Part shown: positions 55,346-64,000 of the stretch, one piece after another
Numbering within the stretch: the first letter of the stretch is position 1
Layout of the letters: every line of letters starts with the position of its first letter
Assembly (NCBI GenBank): GCA_041913505.1
Contig: JAYSFC010000001.1
Coordinates: 21,011-85,010 of the forward strand
Reading direction: 5' to 3'
DNA length: 64,000 bases
Source of the DNA: JAYSFC01 sp041913505
GTDB taxonomy: Bacteria; Pseudomonadota; Gammaproteobacteria; Burkholderiales; Burkholderiaceae_C
Notes under the pieces: model-generated
Told to the model about the DNA's origin: nothing
Seen by the model: the letters and a program-made list of their open reading frames with translations, nothing else
Database searches by the model: none
Program-made: the position numbers and the translations under genes

Positions 55346-55371
55346 GCCTACCGTAGTACCCGCAGAGCCAG

Positions 55372-57267
55372 TCAGCGTGCCACCATGAAACGCTGCCGGA
55401 TCGCGCGCTCGATGCCCGCGGCGTCGAGCCCCTGCAGCGCCAGCAGCTTGGCCGGATCGCCGTGCTCGATGAACACGTCGGGCAGGCCCAGCTGCAGCAC
55501 GGGCTTGAGCACGCCTGCGGCGTTGAGCGCCTCGCACACGGCGCTGCCCGCGCCGCCCATGATGCTGCCCTCCTCCACGGTGACGAGTGCGTCATGGCAG
55601 GCCGCCAGTTCGCGCAGCAGTGCCGTGTCGAGCGGTTTGGCCCAGCGCATGTTGGCCACCGTGGCGTCCAGCGCTTCGCCGGCCTGGAGCGCCGGATACA
55701 GCAGCGTGCCGAACGCCAGGATGGCGATGCGCGGGCTGCCGCCCTCGCCCGTCTGCGCGCCCGTGCGCTCGCGCCGGACCTCGCCCTTGCCGAACGGCAG
55801 CCCGTCCAGGCCCGCCAGCGGCGCCACGCCCGCGCCGCTGCCGCGCGGGTAGCGCACGGCCACGGGGTGGTTCTGTTCATAGGCGGTGGTGAGCAGCTGG
55901 CGGCACTCGCGCTCGTCGGCTGGGCAGGCCAGGCTCATGTTGGGAATGCAGCGCACGAAGGCGATGTCGTAGGCGCCCGCATGCGTGGCGCCGTCCGCGC
56001 CCACGAGGCCCGCGCGGTCCAGCGCGAACACCACGGGCAGGTTCTGCAGCGCCACGTCGTGGATGAGCTGGTCGTAGGCGCGCTGCAGGAAGGTGGAATA
56101 GATCGCCACCACGGGCTTGACGCCCTCGCAGGCCATGCCGGCGGCAAAAGTGACGGCGTGCTGCTCGGCAATGCCTACGTCGTAGTAGCGCTCGGGAAAG
56201 CGCTGGTGGAATTCGACCATGCCCGAGCCCTCGCGCATGGCGGGGGTGATCCCCACCAGGCGCATATCGCGCGCGGCCATGTCGCACAGCCACTGGCCGA
56301 AGACCTGGGTGAAGGTCGGCTTCGGGGGCGTGGCGGGCTTGGTCAGGCCCACGCTCGGATCGAACTTGCCCGGGCCGTGGTAGGCCACGGGGTCGGCCTC
56401 GGCGAGCTTGTAGCCCTGGCCCTTCTTGGTGACCACGTGCAGGAACTGCGGGCCCTTGAGGTCCTTGATGTTCTCGAGCGTGGGAATGAGCGAATCGAGG
56501 TCGTGCCCGTCGATGGGGCCGATGTAGTTGAAGCCGAACTTCTCGAACAGCGTGGCCGGCACCACCATGCCCTTGGCCTGCTGCTCCAGGCGCTTGGCGA
56601 GTTCGAGCAGCGGCGGCGCATTCTTGAGCACGCTGCGGCCCACGTCGCGGGCCTTGGCGTAGAACTGGCCGCTCATGAGCTGCGCCAGGTAGCGATTGAG
56701 CGCGCCCACGGGTGGGCTGATGCTCATGTCGTTGTCATTCAGGATGACGAGCAGGTTGGCATCGGCCACGCCCGCGTTGTTGAGCGCCTCGAAGGCCATG
56801 CCGGCGGTCATTGCGCCGTCGCCGATGATGGCCACGCAGTGACGTTCCTCGCCGCGCTGCTTGGCCGCAAGCGCCATGCCGAGGGCCGCCGAGATGCTCG
56901 TGGACGAATGTGCGGTGCCGAAGGTGTCGTATTCGCTCTCGGCGCGCTGCGGGAAACCCGACAGGCCGCCGAGCTGGCGCAGCGTGGCCATGCGTTCGCG
57001 CCGGCCCGTGAGGATCTTGTGCGGGTAGGTCTGGTGGCCCACATCCCACACGAGCCGGTCTTCGGGCGTGTGGAAAACATGGTGCAACGCCACCGTGAGC
57101 TCCACGGTCCCGAGGTTGGAGCTCAGGTGGCCGCCCGTCTTGGACACGCTGTCCAGCACGAAGGCGCGCAGCTCGGTGGCGAGTTGCTTGAGCTCAGCGC
57201 GCGAGAGACGGCGCAGGTCGGCCGGATCGTTCACGCTCGTGAGCAAGGGGTAGGAGGTCGTGGACAT
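55372..57267 (-). CDS. dxs: 1-Deoxy-D-xylulose-5-phosphate synthase
   Basis: A 631-residue thiamine-diphosphate enzyme making DXP from pyruvate and glyceraldehyde 3-phosphate, the first step of the MEP isoprenoid pathway. The ThDP motif [18 protein letters not shown], the catalytic Glu segment [17 protein letters not shown] and the transketolase-type [15 protein letters not shown] are all present. Length is normal (E. coli 620). It lies 70 bases downstream of ispA on the same strand with a repeat in the gap, so precursor supply and polyprenyl synthesis are probably co-expressed. Confidence 0.97.
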   Translation of the reverse strand: MSTTSYPLLTSVNDPADLRRLSRAELKQLATELRAFVLDSVSKTGGHLSSNLGTVELTVALHHVFHTPEDRLVWDVGHQTYPHKILTGRRERMATLRQLGGLSGFPQRAESEYDTFGTAHSSTSISAALGMALAAKQRGEERHCVAIIGDGAMTAGMAFEALNNAGVADANLLVILNDNDMSISPPVGALNRYLAQLMSGQFYAKARDVGRSVLKNAPPLLELAKRLEQQAKGMVVPATLFEKFGFNYIGPIDGHDLDSLIPTLENIKDLKGPQFLHVVTKKGQGYKLAEADPVAYHGPGKFDPSVGLTKPATPPKPTFTQVFGQWLCDMAARDMRLVGITPAMREGSGMVEFHQRFPERYYDVGIAEQHAVTFAAGMACEGVKPVVAIYSTFLQRAYDQLIHDVALQNLPVVFALDRAGLVGADGATHAGAYDIAFVRCIPNMSLACPADERECRQLLTTAYEQNHPVAVRYPRGSGAGVAPLAGLDGLPFGKGEVRRERTGAQTGEGGSPRIAILAFGTLLYPALQAGEALDATVANMRWAKPLDTALLRELAACHDALVTVEEGSIMGGAGSAVCEALNAAGVLKPVLQLGLPDVFIEHGDPAKLLALQGLDAAGIERAIRQRFMVAR

Positions 57268-57274
57268 GGACTCT

Positions 57275-57325
57275 TCTTTTGATAGCAGTCAGCACAGGTT
57301 GCGCTTGGACCTGCAGCGTCTTATG
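57275..57325. repeat. Dispersed repeat between ispA and dxs
   Basis: TTTTGATAGCAGTCAGCAC followed by GTTGCGCTTGGACCTGCAGC and TCTTATGG has the GATAGC...GCGCTTG layout of the repeat family best preserved at 59944-59988. No long perfect stem remains, so this copy looks degenerate. Confidence 0.4.
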
Positions 57326-57337
57326 GCATGAATGGGA

Positions 57338-58273
57338 TCAGTGCGAACGGTTCACCACCATGTCGGCCAGCGCCGCAAGGGCGCGCGTGTCGGGCAAGCC
57401 GCTTGCCGCCAGCGCGGCATGCGCGTCGCGCAGCAGCTCATCGGCATGCGCCCGGGCCTGCGCGAGCCCCAGCAGCGAAACGTAGGTGGGCTTGTCGCTC
57501 GCGGCGTCCTTGCCGGCGGTCTTGCCGAGCGTGGCCGAGTCCTGCGTGACGTCGAGGATGTCGTCCACCACCTGGAACGCGAGGCCCAACGCCGCGCCGT
57601 AGCGCTCGAGCGCCGCCAACGCCGTGGCATTGGCCTCGCCGCAGGCTGCTCCCATCATCACGCTGCCCTGCAGCAGTGCGCCGGTCTTGAGGCGGTGCAT
57701 CTGGCGCAGCTGGTCTTCGGTCAGCGCCACGCCCACACTCGCCAGGTCGATGGCCTGCCCGCCGGCCATGCCGTTGGAGCCCGCCGCCCGCGCGAGCAAA
57801 CGGCACAGCGTGGCCTGGACGGTGCAGGGAATGTGGCCGCCCTCGGGCGCGAGCAGTTCGAAAGCCAGCGCCTGCAGCGCATCGCCCGCGAGCAGGGCCC
57901 GCGCCTCGCCGAAGCGCACATGCACCGTGGGCTTGCCCCGGCGCAGCACATCGTTGTCCATGCAGGGCATGTCGTCGTGCACGAGCGAATAGGCATGGAT
58001 CAATTCCACGGCGCACGCGGCGCGCAGGGCCGCTTCCTGGGCGCCCGGGCCCTGCCCCGCCACGGCCTCGCTCGCGGCCAACACGAGCAGCGGCCGCAGC
58101 CGCTTGCCGCCATCCAGCACGGCGTAGCGCATGGCCTCGCCCAGGCCCGCGGGCGTGTCGAGCGGGACCCAGTGCGACAGGGCCTGCTCCACGCGGGCCA
58201 GATGGCGGCCACTCCAAGCGGCCAGGTCCAGCGCGCCGGCGGCGGTAAGGGGACTCGTCACGGAACTGTTCAC
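57338..58273 (-). CDS. ispA: Short-chain polyprenyl synthase IspA (farnesyl diphosphate synthase)
   Basis: A 311-residue prenyltransferase condensing IPP with DMAPP and GPP to farnesyl diphosphate. The first Asp-rich motif is DDMPCMD in [12 protein letters not shown] and the second is DDILD in [25 protein letters not shown] and the TGALLQG helix are typical. The GTG start at 58273 overlaps the xseB stop (GTGA), giving the xseB-ispA-dxs order common in proteobacteria. Confidence 0.95.
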   Translation of the reverse strand: MNSSVTSPLTAAGALDLAAWSGRHLARVEQALSHWVPLDTPAGLGEAMRYAVLDGGKRLRPLLVLAASEAVAGQGPGAQEAALRAACAVELIHAYSLVHDDMPCMDNDVLRRGKPTVHVRFGEARALLAGDALQALAFELLAPEGGHIPCTVQATLCRLLARAAGSNGMAGGQAIDLASVGVALTEDQLRQMHRLKTGALLQGSVMMGAACGEANATALAALERYGAALGLAFQVVDDILDVTQDSATLGKTAGKDAASDKPTYVSLLGLAQARAHADELLRDAHAALAASGLPDTRALAALADMVVNRSH

Positions 58274-58512
58274 TCTTGCGTCCACGGCTGCAGCGCCCCC
58301 TCGTCCAGTACCTTGATCTGGTCCTGCACGGCCTCGAGCCGGGCGCGGCAGAACGCCAGCAGCGCCGCCGCGCGCTGGTAGCCGGCCAGCATCTCGTCCA
58401 GCGGCAACTGGCCCGACTCGATGCGGCCCACCAGTTGCTCGAGCTCCTCCAGCGCCGCTTCGTAGCTGGCGGGTTCGGCAGGGGTGGTGGGGGCTGCAGG
58501 TGCCTTGGGCAT
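58270..58512 (-). CDS. xseB: Exodeoxyribonuclease VII small subunit
   Basis: An 80-residue all-helical subunit of ExoVII. The family signature [19 protein letters not shown], then [24 protein letters not shown], is intact. The ATG at 58512 (MPKAP) is chosen over an upstream in-frame GTG at 58545, which would add 11 residues. The large subunit XseA is not in the window. Confidence 0.93.
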   Translation of the reverse strand: MPKAPAAPTTPAEPASYEAALEELEQLVGRIESGQLPLDEMLAGYQRAAALLAFCRARLEAVQDQIKVLDEGALQPWTQE

Positions 58513-58665
58513 GGGAAGAGGCAAAGAAAGTGCGGCAAAGCGCACGGGTCAAAACGGTCGATTCTAGGCGCTACCGCTCTGAACGCCTGGAGAGCGCGAC
58601 CTAGCCCCCACGCAAGCACGGCAGACCAATACACGCATGGGGGATACGGGAATAACCCCACCGCC

Positions 58666-58671
58666 TATAAT
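58666..58671 (+). promoter_or_regulatory. TATAAT box upstream of the Rieske oxygenase gene
   Basis: A perfect -10 hexamer lies in a 272-base gap between xseB and the divergent oxygenase gene. No good -35 is visible 17 bases upstream. A hairpin starts about 13 bases downstream, which would place it at the very 5' end of the transcript. Confidence 0.5.
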
Positions 58672-58683
58672 CCCATTCCCTTG

Positions 58684-58719
58684 AAGCCGGCCCTGGGTAT
58701 TTTTGTCCCGGCCGGTTTT
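58684..58719 (+). terminator. Leader hairpin with T-tract before the Rieske gene
   Basis: CCGGCC (58687-58692) pairs with GGCCGG (58710-58715), extended outward by AA/TT pairs, with a 17-base T-rich loop, and is followed by TTTTGTCTTTTTC. It is terminator-like but has no upstream plus-strand gene to terminate, so it may act as an attenuator or define a short transcript. Confidence 0.5.
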
Positions 58720-58784
58720 GTCTTTTTCATCCACCCGTGCGCACGCGCACCCTCCCTGTGGGGAGTCTTTAGGTCAGGTCATCC

Positions 58785-59924
58785 ATGTCTGATTTAAGTC
58801 TTCAACTGCAGCAGGCCGCAAGCCAACTACCAGTTTCGAGCTACTTTGACGAGGCGCTGTTCCAGCGCGAGTTGGAAGCCGTCTTTCAGCATGGGCCCCG
58901 CTACGTGGGGCACAACCTGAGCGTTCCCAACGTCGGCGACTACTACGCCCTGCCCCAGGAAGGCGAGGGCCGCGCGCTCGTGCGCAACGCGCAGGGCCAG
59001 GTCGAGCTGGTTTCCAACGTGTGCCGCCACCGCCAGGCCGTGATGCTCAAGGGCCGCGGCAACCTGCAGACCCAAGGCAAGGGCCATGCCGGCGGCAACA
59101 TCGTCTGTCCCATCCACCGCTGGACCTATTCGCCCAAGGGCGAATTGCTGGGCGCACCGCATTTCGCGCACGACCCCTGCCTGAACCTCAAGAACTACCA
59201 ACTGCGCGAGTGGAACGGCCTGCTCTTCGAGGACAACGGCCGCGACATCCTGGCCGATCTGGCCGGCATGGGCCCGCAGCAAGACCTGTCGTTCGAGGGC
59301 TATGTGCTCGACCACGTGGAACTGCACGAGTGCAACTACAACTGGAAGACCTTCATCGAGGTCTACCTTGAGGACTACCACGTGGGCCCGTTCCACCCGG
59401 GCCTGGGCAACTTCGTCACCTGCGACGACCTGCGCTGGGAGTTCGCCAAGGAGTATTCCGTGCAGACCGTGGGCGTGGCCCCCACGTTCGGCAAGCCGGG
59501 CTCGGACGTGTACCGGCAGTGGCACGAGGTGCTGCTCAAATACCAGGGCGGCAAGCTGCCCGAGCGCGGCGCGATCTGGCTGACCTACTACCCGCACATC
59601 ATGGTCGAGTGGTATCCGCATGTGCTCACCGTTTCCACGCTGCACCCGATCAGCCCGACGAAGACGCTGAACATGGTGGAGTTCTACTACCCCGAGGAGA
59701 TCGCCGCCTTCGAGCGCGAGTTCGTCGAGGCGCAGCGCGCCGCCTATATGGAAACCTGTATCGAGGACGACGAAATCGGCGAGCGCATGGACGCGGGCCG
59801 CAAGGCCCTCTACGAGCGCGGCGACAACGAGGTCGGCCCTTACCAGAGCCCCATGGAAGACGGCATGCAGCACTTCCACGAGTGGTACCGCGCCGCCCTG
59901 GGCGAGGCCGCTCCGCGGCGCTGA
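58785..59924 (+). CDS. Rieske non-haem iron oxygenase alpha subunit
   Basis: A 379-residue aromatic-ring-hydroxylating-type oxygenase. The Rieske cluster ligands are Cys80-x-His82 (VCRHRQ) and Cys108-x-x-His111 (CPIHRW). The spacing between the pairs is about eight residues longer than usual, with a Gly/Lys-rich insert (GKGHAGGNIV). The catalytic iron ligands His199 and His204 and bridging Asp197 lie in YLEDYHVGPFHPGL. No reductase or ferredoxin gene is adjacent, and the substrate is unknown. Such a gene beside xseB-ispA-dxs is, from memory, a recurrent arrangement in Burkholderiales, hinting at a core-metabolic role. Confidence 0.88.
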   Translation: MSDLSLQLQQAASQLPVSSYFDEALFQRELEAVFQHGPRYVGHNLSVPNVGDYYALPQEGEGRALVRNAQGQVELVSNVCRHRQAVMLKGRGNLQTQGKGHAGGNIVCPIHRWTYSPKGELLGAPHFAHDPCLNLKNYQLREWNGLLFEDNGRDILADLAGMGPQQDLSFEGYVLDHVELHECNYNWKTFIEVYLEDYHVGPFHPGLGNFVTCDDLRWEFAKEYSVQTVGVAPTFGKPGSDVYRQWHEVLLKYQGGKLPERGAIWLTYYPHIMVEWYPHVLTVSTLHPISPTKTLNMVEFYYPEEIAAFEREFVEAQRAAYMETCIEDDEIGERMDAGRKALYERGDNEVGPYQSPMEDGMQHFHEWYRAALGEAAPRR

Positions 59925-59943
59925 GCGAACCTTCGCTCTCATT

Positions 59944-59988
59944 AAAATAGCTGCGGGCGCTTGGAGCACAAGCGCCCGCAGCTATTTT
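59944..59988. repeat. 20-bp perfect palindrome, bidirectional terminator-like
   Basis: AAAATAGCTGCGGGCGCTTG (59944-59963) and its exact complement (59969-59988) flank a 5-base loop. The A/T-rich ends make it an efficient bidirectional terminator between the Rieske gene and the EamA gene. It is the best-preserved member of the ATAGCTGC...GCGCTTG...CAAGCGC repeat family in the window. Confidence 0.85.
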
Positions 59989-60013
59989 TACCTTCAAACA
60001 TCAGGTTGTCCCC

Positions 60014-60925
60014 ATGCAAGCCCTCTGGATGGTCCTGGCCGCGTTCCTTTTTGCCAGCATGGGCGTGTGCGTCAAGATCGCCTCGGCCCACTTCAACGCG
60101 GCCGAGCTCGTCTGCTACCGCGGCTTCATCGGCATGGCCATCCTCTGGGCGCTCGCACGCTCGCAGGGCGTGACGCTGGCCACGCGCTACCCCGGTATGC
60201 ACGCCTGGCGCAGCCTCATCGGGGTCACCTCGCTGGGCGCCTGGTTCTATGCCATCGGCCACCTGCCGCTGGCCACGGCCATGACGCTCAACTACATGAG
60301 CAGCGTGTGGATCGCAGCCTTCCTCGTGGGCGGTGCGCTGCTGGCCTGGCGCCCGGCGGCCAGCGCGCCGCGCCCGCCGCTGCAGGGCCCACTCGTGCTC
60401 ACGGTGCTTGCGGGCTTCGCGGGCGTGGTGATGATGCTGCGCCCCAGCCTCGACCAAAACCAGATGTTCGCGGGCCTCGTGGGCCTGCTCTCGGGCCTGT
60501 CGGCTGCCTTCGCCTACATGCAGGTGGTGGCGTTGTCGCGCCTGGGCGAGCCGGAGACCCGCACGGTGTTCTATTTCGCGGTGGGCTCGGCCGTTGCGGG
60601 CGGCGCGGCCATGACCGTTACCGGCATGTCGGCCTGGCCAGGCTGGGCCGCGCTGTGGCTGGTGCCCATCGGCATCCTCGCGGCAGGGGGGCAGCTGTGC
60701 ATGACCCGCGCCTACTCCTCGGCGCGCACGCAGCGCGGCACGCTCGTGGTGGCCAACCTGCAGTACTCGGGCATTGTGTTCGCGGGACTCTACAGCGTGC
60801 TGCTGTTTGGCGATGACATCCCGCTCCTCGGCTGGATCGGCATGGCGCTGATCGTGGCCAGCGGCATCGTGGCTACGATCCTGCGCGCACGGGCAGCCCC
60901 CGGCACGCCCGCGGAAGAGCACTGA
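60014..60925 (+). CDS. EamA/DMT-family transporter
   Basis: A 303-residue inner-membrane protein with ten helices in two EamA repeats (first ~5-135, second ~150-295; for instance MTLNYMSSVWIAAFLVGGALL and YSGIVFAGLYSVLLFGDDIPL). The family exports metabolites, often amino acids or nucleotides; the substrate here is unknown. It is followed after 36 bases by a sulfurtransferase gene on the same strand. Confidence 0.9.
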   Translation: MQALWMVLAAFLFASMGVCVKIASAHFNAAELVCYRGFIGMAILWALARSQGVTLATRYPGMHAWRSLIGVTSLGAWFYAIGHLPLATAMTLNYMSSVWIAAFLVGGALLAWRPAASAPRPPLQGPLVLTVLAGFAGVVMMLRPSLDQNQMFAGLVGLLSGLSAAFAYMQVVALSRLGEPETRTVFYFAVGSAVAGGAAMTVTGMSAWPGWAALWLVPIGILAAGGQLCMTRAYSSARTQRGTLVVANLQYSGIVFAGLYSVLLFGDDIPLLGWIGMALIVASGIVATILRARAAPGTPAEEH

Positions 60926-60961
60926 GGCAAACATTGCCACAATGGCGGCATCGTCCCTCCG

Positions 60962-61840
60962 ATGCCCCCCATGCCCTACACCACCCTCCTTTCCGTTCCT
61001 GAACTGCAATCCCTCCAGGCCAGCGGCGTGCCGCTGATGGTGTTCGACTGCAGCTTCGACCTGGCCCAACCCGCAGCCGGCGCCCAGCAATACCTTGAGG
61101 CCCACATTCCAGGCGCGGTCTACGCGCACCTCGACGAGCACCTGAGCCTCAAGCCCGGCTCCAGCGCAGAGCCCGCTGCCTCGGGCGGCCGCCACCCCTT
61201 GCCCAGCCGCGAGCGCTTTGCGGCCTGGCTCTCAAGCGTGGGCTTTGCGAATGGCATGCAGGCCGTGGTGTACGACCGCAACGGCGCCAACTACTGTGGC
61301 CGCCTGTGGTGGATGCTCAAGTGGGCCGGCCACGATGCGGTGGCCGTGCTCGACGGCGGCCTGCAAGCCTGGGCTGCGGCGGGGCTGCCCGTGGTCCAGG
61401 GCGAGGCCGCCGCGCGCGCGCCGGCCGCATTCGTACTGCAGCCACCGCTGCGCCGCCTCGTCACGGCCGCCGAGGTGCTGGCAGCGCTGGGCCAGCCGGA
61501 CCAGACCGTGGTGGATGCGCGCGGCGCACCACGCTACCGCGGCGAGGTCGAGCCGCTCGACCCCGTGGCAGGCCACATTCCGGGCGCGCTCAACCGGCCC
61601 TTCACCGAGAACATCGCGGCCGATGGGCGCTTCAAGCCCGCCGCGCTGCTGCGCGCCGAGTTCGATGCGCTGCTACAGGGCCGCCCGGCCGCCACGGTGG
61701 TGCACCAGTGCGGCAGCGGCGTGAGCGCCATCCCCAACCTGCTGGCCATGGAAGTGGCAGGTCTTGGCCCCACGGGCCTGTTCGCTGGCAGCTGGAGCGA
61801 GTGGTGCAGCGACCCGGCGCGGCCCGTGGAGCGGGGCTAA
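60962..61840 (+). CDS. Rhodanese-type sulfurtransferase (SseA-like)
   Basis: A 292-residue two-domain sulfurtransferase. The N-terminal inactive rhodanese domain has HIPGAVYAHLDEHL. The C-terminal domain has VVDARGAPRYRGEVEPLDP, GHIPGALNRPF and the active-site loop HQCGSGVSA with Cys250. The CGSGV loop is of the 3-mercaptopyruvate sulfurtransferase type more than the thiosulfate type (CRxGxR). Start ATG 60962, with a second at 60971 (MPYTT) possible. Cytoplasmic. Confidence 0.93.
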   Translation: MPPMPYTTLLSVPELQSLQASGVPLMVFDCSFDLAQPAAGAQQYLEAHIPGAVYAHLDEHLSLKPGSSAEPAASGGRHPLPSRERFAAWLSSVGFANGMQAVVYDRNGANYCGRLWWMLKWAGHDAVAVLDGGLQAWAAAGLPVVQGEAAARAPAAFVLQPPLRRLVTAAEVLAALGQPDQTVVDARGAPRYRGEVEPLDPVAGHIPGALNRPFTENIAADGRFKPAALLRAEFDALLQGRPAATVVHQCGSGVSAIPNLLAMEVAGLGPTGLFAGSWSEWCSDPARPVERG

Positions 61841-61925
61841 AAGCAGCGGCGCTAGGGTCAGTCACCCCGGGCCGCATCCACGCGGCGCGCCCATGCTTGG
61901 ATGGATGTGGGCGAGAACGCCCACG

Positions 61926-62696
61926 TCAGTCCTTATAGGAGGGGTCCAAGCGATCGAGGCGCCGCAGCAGGCCGGGCCAGGCCAGACCCGCGCCCTTGCC
62001 CTTGGTAACCTGGCGCGACTGGTTGACCGCGTCGGCGATGATGGACTGCGGAATGCGAGTGAGCGCACCGCCGCCCGACTGCGCGAGGATCTGGATGCGG
62101 CAGGCCGACTCCAGCGTGTACATGGCCAGCACGGCCTCGGCCACGCTGCGCCCGCAGGTCAGCAAGCCGTGGTTGCGCAAGATGAGGAAGTTGCTCTGGC
62201 CCAGGTCCGCCACCAGGCGCGGTTTCTCGTCGTCACGCAGGGCCACGCCCTCGTAGTCGTGGTAGGCCAGGCGCGCGAGCGGAAAGATCGACTGCTGCGA
62301 GATCGGCAGTAGCCCGTCCTGCTGCGCCGAGACGGCCACGCCGTAGCGCGTGTGGGTGTGCAGCACGCACTGCACCTCGGGACGGCCGTCGTGGATGGCG
62401 CTGTGGATGACGAAGCCGGCCGGGTTGACGTCGTATTCGGTCTCCATCAGCGGCCGGCCTGCATGGTCGACCTTGACCAGGCTCGAGGCCGTGATCTCAT
62501 CGAACAGCATGCCGTACGGGTTGATGAGGAACTGGCCGGGCTGGCCCGGCACGCGCGCCGAGATGTGGGTGAAGATCAGGTCGTCCCAGCCAAAGTGGGC
62601 GACCAGCCGGTAGGCGGCTGCCAGCTCGACGCGGGTCTGCCACTCCTCGGCCGTCACCTGACGGCGAACTTCAGACATCGTGGTGTCGCGGTGCAT
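61926..62696 (-). CDS. Class II aldolase/adducin-family protein
   Basis: A 256-residue metal-dependent aldolase-fold protein. The zinc-binding His-x-His is H113-T-H115 in LHTHTRYG, a further ligand His is in LRNHGLLTCG, and INPYGMLFDEITASSLVKVD forms the substrate pocket. The family cleaves or epimerises hydroxy-acids and sugar phosphates; the substrate is unknown. The ATG at 62696 follows a perfect AGGAGG. A 7-bp hairpin (GTGGGCG/CGCCCAC, 61907-61924) lies just beyond the stop. A Bug-type receptor gene lies 122 bases upstream on the same strand. Confidence 0.9.
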   Translation of the reverse strand: MHRDTTMSEVRRQVTAEEWQTRVELAAAYRLVAHFGWDDLIFTHISARVPGQPGQFLINPYGMLFDEITASSLVKVDHAGRPLMETEYDVNPAGFVIHSAIHDGRPEVQCVLHTHTRYGVAVSAQQDGLLPISQQSIFPLARLAYHDYEGVALRDDEKPRLVADLGQSNFLILRNHGLLTCGRSVAEAVLAMYTLESACRIQILAQSGGGALTRIPQSIIADAVNQSRQVTKGKGAGLAWPGLLRRLDRLDPSYKD

Positions 62697-62818
62697 GTGG
62701 ATTACCTCCTGAGGGAAGACATGGCGCGGGGGTGCTGCAGGGCTTGCCGCACCATCGCTGCAGGCCAGCGTCCCGCGGGCGCCAAGGGACGCTGTCGCGC
62801 GGCCCCCGGCCCGGCGTA

Positions 62819-63811
62819 TCAATCCAGCGTCACTTTCGCCTCGCGGATCACCTTGCCCCATTTCGCGGTTTCGGCTGCTATGAAGGCGTCGCACTCGTCG
62901 GGCGTACTGCCCTCGGCAAAGGTCCCCATGGTGGTTTCCATGCGGGCGCGGATTTCCTCGCTGCGCACGATGCGCGCCACCTCCTGCGACATGCGCTGCA
63001 CGATCTCGCGCGGCACGCCAGCAGGCGCCACCATGGCGGCCCAGGTGCTGCCCACCAGGCCGGGGATGCCCTGCTCCACAAAGGTCGGCACGTCGGGCAG
63101 GGCCGGCAGGCGCTTGTCGCTGGCCACGCCGATCAGGCGGATGCGCCCGGCCTTGGCGGGCTGGATCAGGTTGGGCGGCGGGTCCAGGAACAGCGGCACC
63201 TGCCCGCCCATGAGGTCCTGCAGCGCGGGCGCGGCCCCTTTGTAGGGCACGTGCACCATCTCGGTATGGGTGAGCAGGCCCATCAGCTCGGAGGTCAAAT
63301 GCGCCGCCGAGCCCGATCCCGAGGATGCGAAGCTGACCTGGCCTGGATGCGCCTTGGCATAGGCGACCAACTCGGCCGTGGTCTTGAACGGCGCATTCAT
63401 CGCCACGGCCGCGACCAGCGGAGAAACCCCCATGAGCGACACGCCCACCAGATCCTTCTTGGGGTTGTAGGGCAGCTTGGGGTAGAGCGAGGGGTTGGCC
63501 GCATAGGCTGCAATCACCACGCCGAAGGTGTAGCCGTCGGGCGCGGATTTGGCGACCTGGTCCACGCCGATGATGCTGTTGGCACCCGGCTTGTTCTCGA
63601 CGACGATGGGCTGACCAAGGGCCTTTTGCAGGCCCACCTGCAGCAGGCGGGCCATCTGGTCGGTGAAGCCGCCAGCCGTGTACGGCACGATGATGCGAAT
63701 GGGCTTGTTGGGCCAGGCGCCCTGGGCCCAGCTGGCGCTGCCAGCGGCCGCCACGGCAGTGCCTGCAGCGACGGTGCGCAGAAAGTTGCGGCGGGAATGC
63801 GCGTGCAACAT
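62819..63811 (-). CDS. Bug/TctC-family extracytoplasmic binding receptor
   Basis: A 330-residue receptor of the family greatly expanded in Burkholderiales. A twin-Arg leader (HSRRNFLRTVAAGTAVAAAG) ends near SASWAQ. The family motifs PNKPIRIIVPYTAGGFTDQM, VENKPGANSIIGVDQVAKS and VPYKGAAPALQDLMGGQVPL are clear. The ligand is probably a carboxylate. No TctAB permease is adjacent. It may deliver a substrate related to the aldolase encoded next. Confidence 0.92.
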   Translation of the reverse strand: MLHAHSRRNFLRTVAAGTAVAAAGSASWAQGAWPNKPIRIIVPYTAGGFTDQMARLLQVGLQKALGQPIVVENKPGANSIIGVDQVAKSAPDGYTFGVVIAAYAANPSLYPKLPYNPKKDLVGVSLMGVSPLVAAVAMNAPFKTTAELVAYAKAHPGQVSFASSGSGSAAHLTSELMGLLTHTEMVHVPYKGAAPALQDLMGGQVPLFLDPPPNLIQPAKAGRIRLIGVASDKRLPALPDVPTFVEQGIPGLVGSTWAAMVAPAGVPREIVQRMSQEVARIVRSEEIRARMETTMGTFAEGSTPDECDAFIAAETAKWGKVIREAKVTLD

Positions 63812-63902
63812 AGGTCTCCTTGAAGTTTTATTTGTTGGTGCTGATGCGCATCCACAGGTCGCCGCCCCTGCGCCACGGCAGGGGCGGCACACCGTGGCTA
63901 CG

Positions 63903-64000
63903 TCACAGTTGGCCTGCCATCTCCGGCACGGCCGTGAACAGATCAGCCTCCAGCCCATAGTCGGCCACCGAGAAGATCGGCGCCTCCGGGTCCTTGTTGA
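63903..64000 (-). CDS. etfA: Electron transfer flavoprotein alpha subunit, C-terminus only
   Basis: The last 31 residues of a gene running off the right edge, reading [20 protein letters not shown] and ending in a TGA. The NKDPEAPIF and DYG-x-x-D segments are the conserved FAD-binding end of ETF alpha. The full protein would pass electrons from acyl-CoA dehydrogenases to the quinone pool. Truncated only by the window. Confidence 0.88.
   Translation of the reverse strand, partial: NKDPEAPIFSVADYGLEADLFTAVPEMAGQL

Noticed and set aside
61907..61924. GTGGGCG/CGCCCAC hairpin as a strong terminator of the aldolase gene
   Set aside because: The stem is only 7 bp and lacks a T-tract on the minus strand, so it is mentioned only within the aldolase entry.

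Overview
The window is high-GC (roughly two thirds G+C by eye), with densely packed operons and the gene repertoire of a betaproteobacterium of the Burkholderiales, most likely Comamonadaceae (Acidovorax/Alicycliphilus/Comamonas group). The evidence is the style of MutS, the MdtABC pump, TakP-type TRAP receptors, a Bug-type receptor, the dxs-ispA-xseB-Rieske order, and AT-richer dispersed repeats with a GATAGC...GCGCTTG...CAAGCGC core. The genus is an inference. I saw no rRNA, tRNA or CRISPR array. No stretch longer than about 275 bases lacks a gene.

1-4180: the right end of an integrating element, clearly lower in GC. It carries (all on the minus strand) a tyrosine recombinase with an Arm-type N-terminus, two unknown proteins, an ankyrin-repeat protein and an AlpA/excisionase-like HTH protein. 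The integrase gene diverges from mutS. The first ~24 codons of mutS have the element's composition, and MutS family homology begins only at residue 25. The element therefore appears to have inserted into the 5' end of mutS and to supply its present promoter and start codon.

4106-21343: housekeeping and signalling genes: mutS, a stand-alone Anbu proteasome-like peptidase, an alpha/beta hydrolase, a DUF2236/MpaB-like oxygenase, two membrane diguanylate cyclases, uppP, a run of small membrane proteins ending in a LytS/LytTR two-component pair with a co-translated 2TM-domain partner, a LysE-type exporter and an orphan ABC ATPase. 21315-30551: an MdtABC-type tripartite RND efflux operon with its outer-membrane lipoprotein.

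30740-50033: a molybdenum/tungsten region. A seven-gene operon (coxS-L-M-D-E-G and an XdhC-family gene) encodes a form II (AYRGAGR) CO-dehydrogenase-like molybdenum hydroxylase and its maturation factors. It diverges from a GAF/Fis-HTH regulator that lacks the sigma-54 AAA+ domain. Next come modE and modABC with a perfect palindromic operator, a lipoprotein phosphodiesterase, a UbiB-family gene, and tupABC (tungstate uptake) divergent from a ModE-like HTH/periplasmic-binding-protein fusion regulator. Uptake, sensing, cofactor handling and a consuming enzyme therefore sit together.

50212-55246: a TRAP transporter (dctQM plus a co-translated small membrane protein) facing two tandem TakP-like receptors across a strong bidirectional terminator. 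55372-64000: dxs-ispA-xseB (isoprenoid precursors), a divergent Rieske oxygenase with an early leader hairpin, a 20-bp perfect palindrome, an EamA exporter, a sulfurtransferase, a class II aldolase, a Bug-type receptor, and the C-terminus of etfA running off the right edge.
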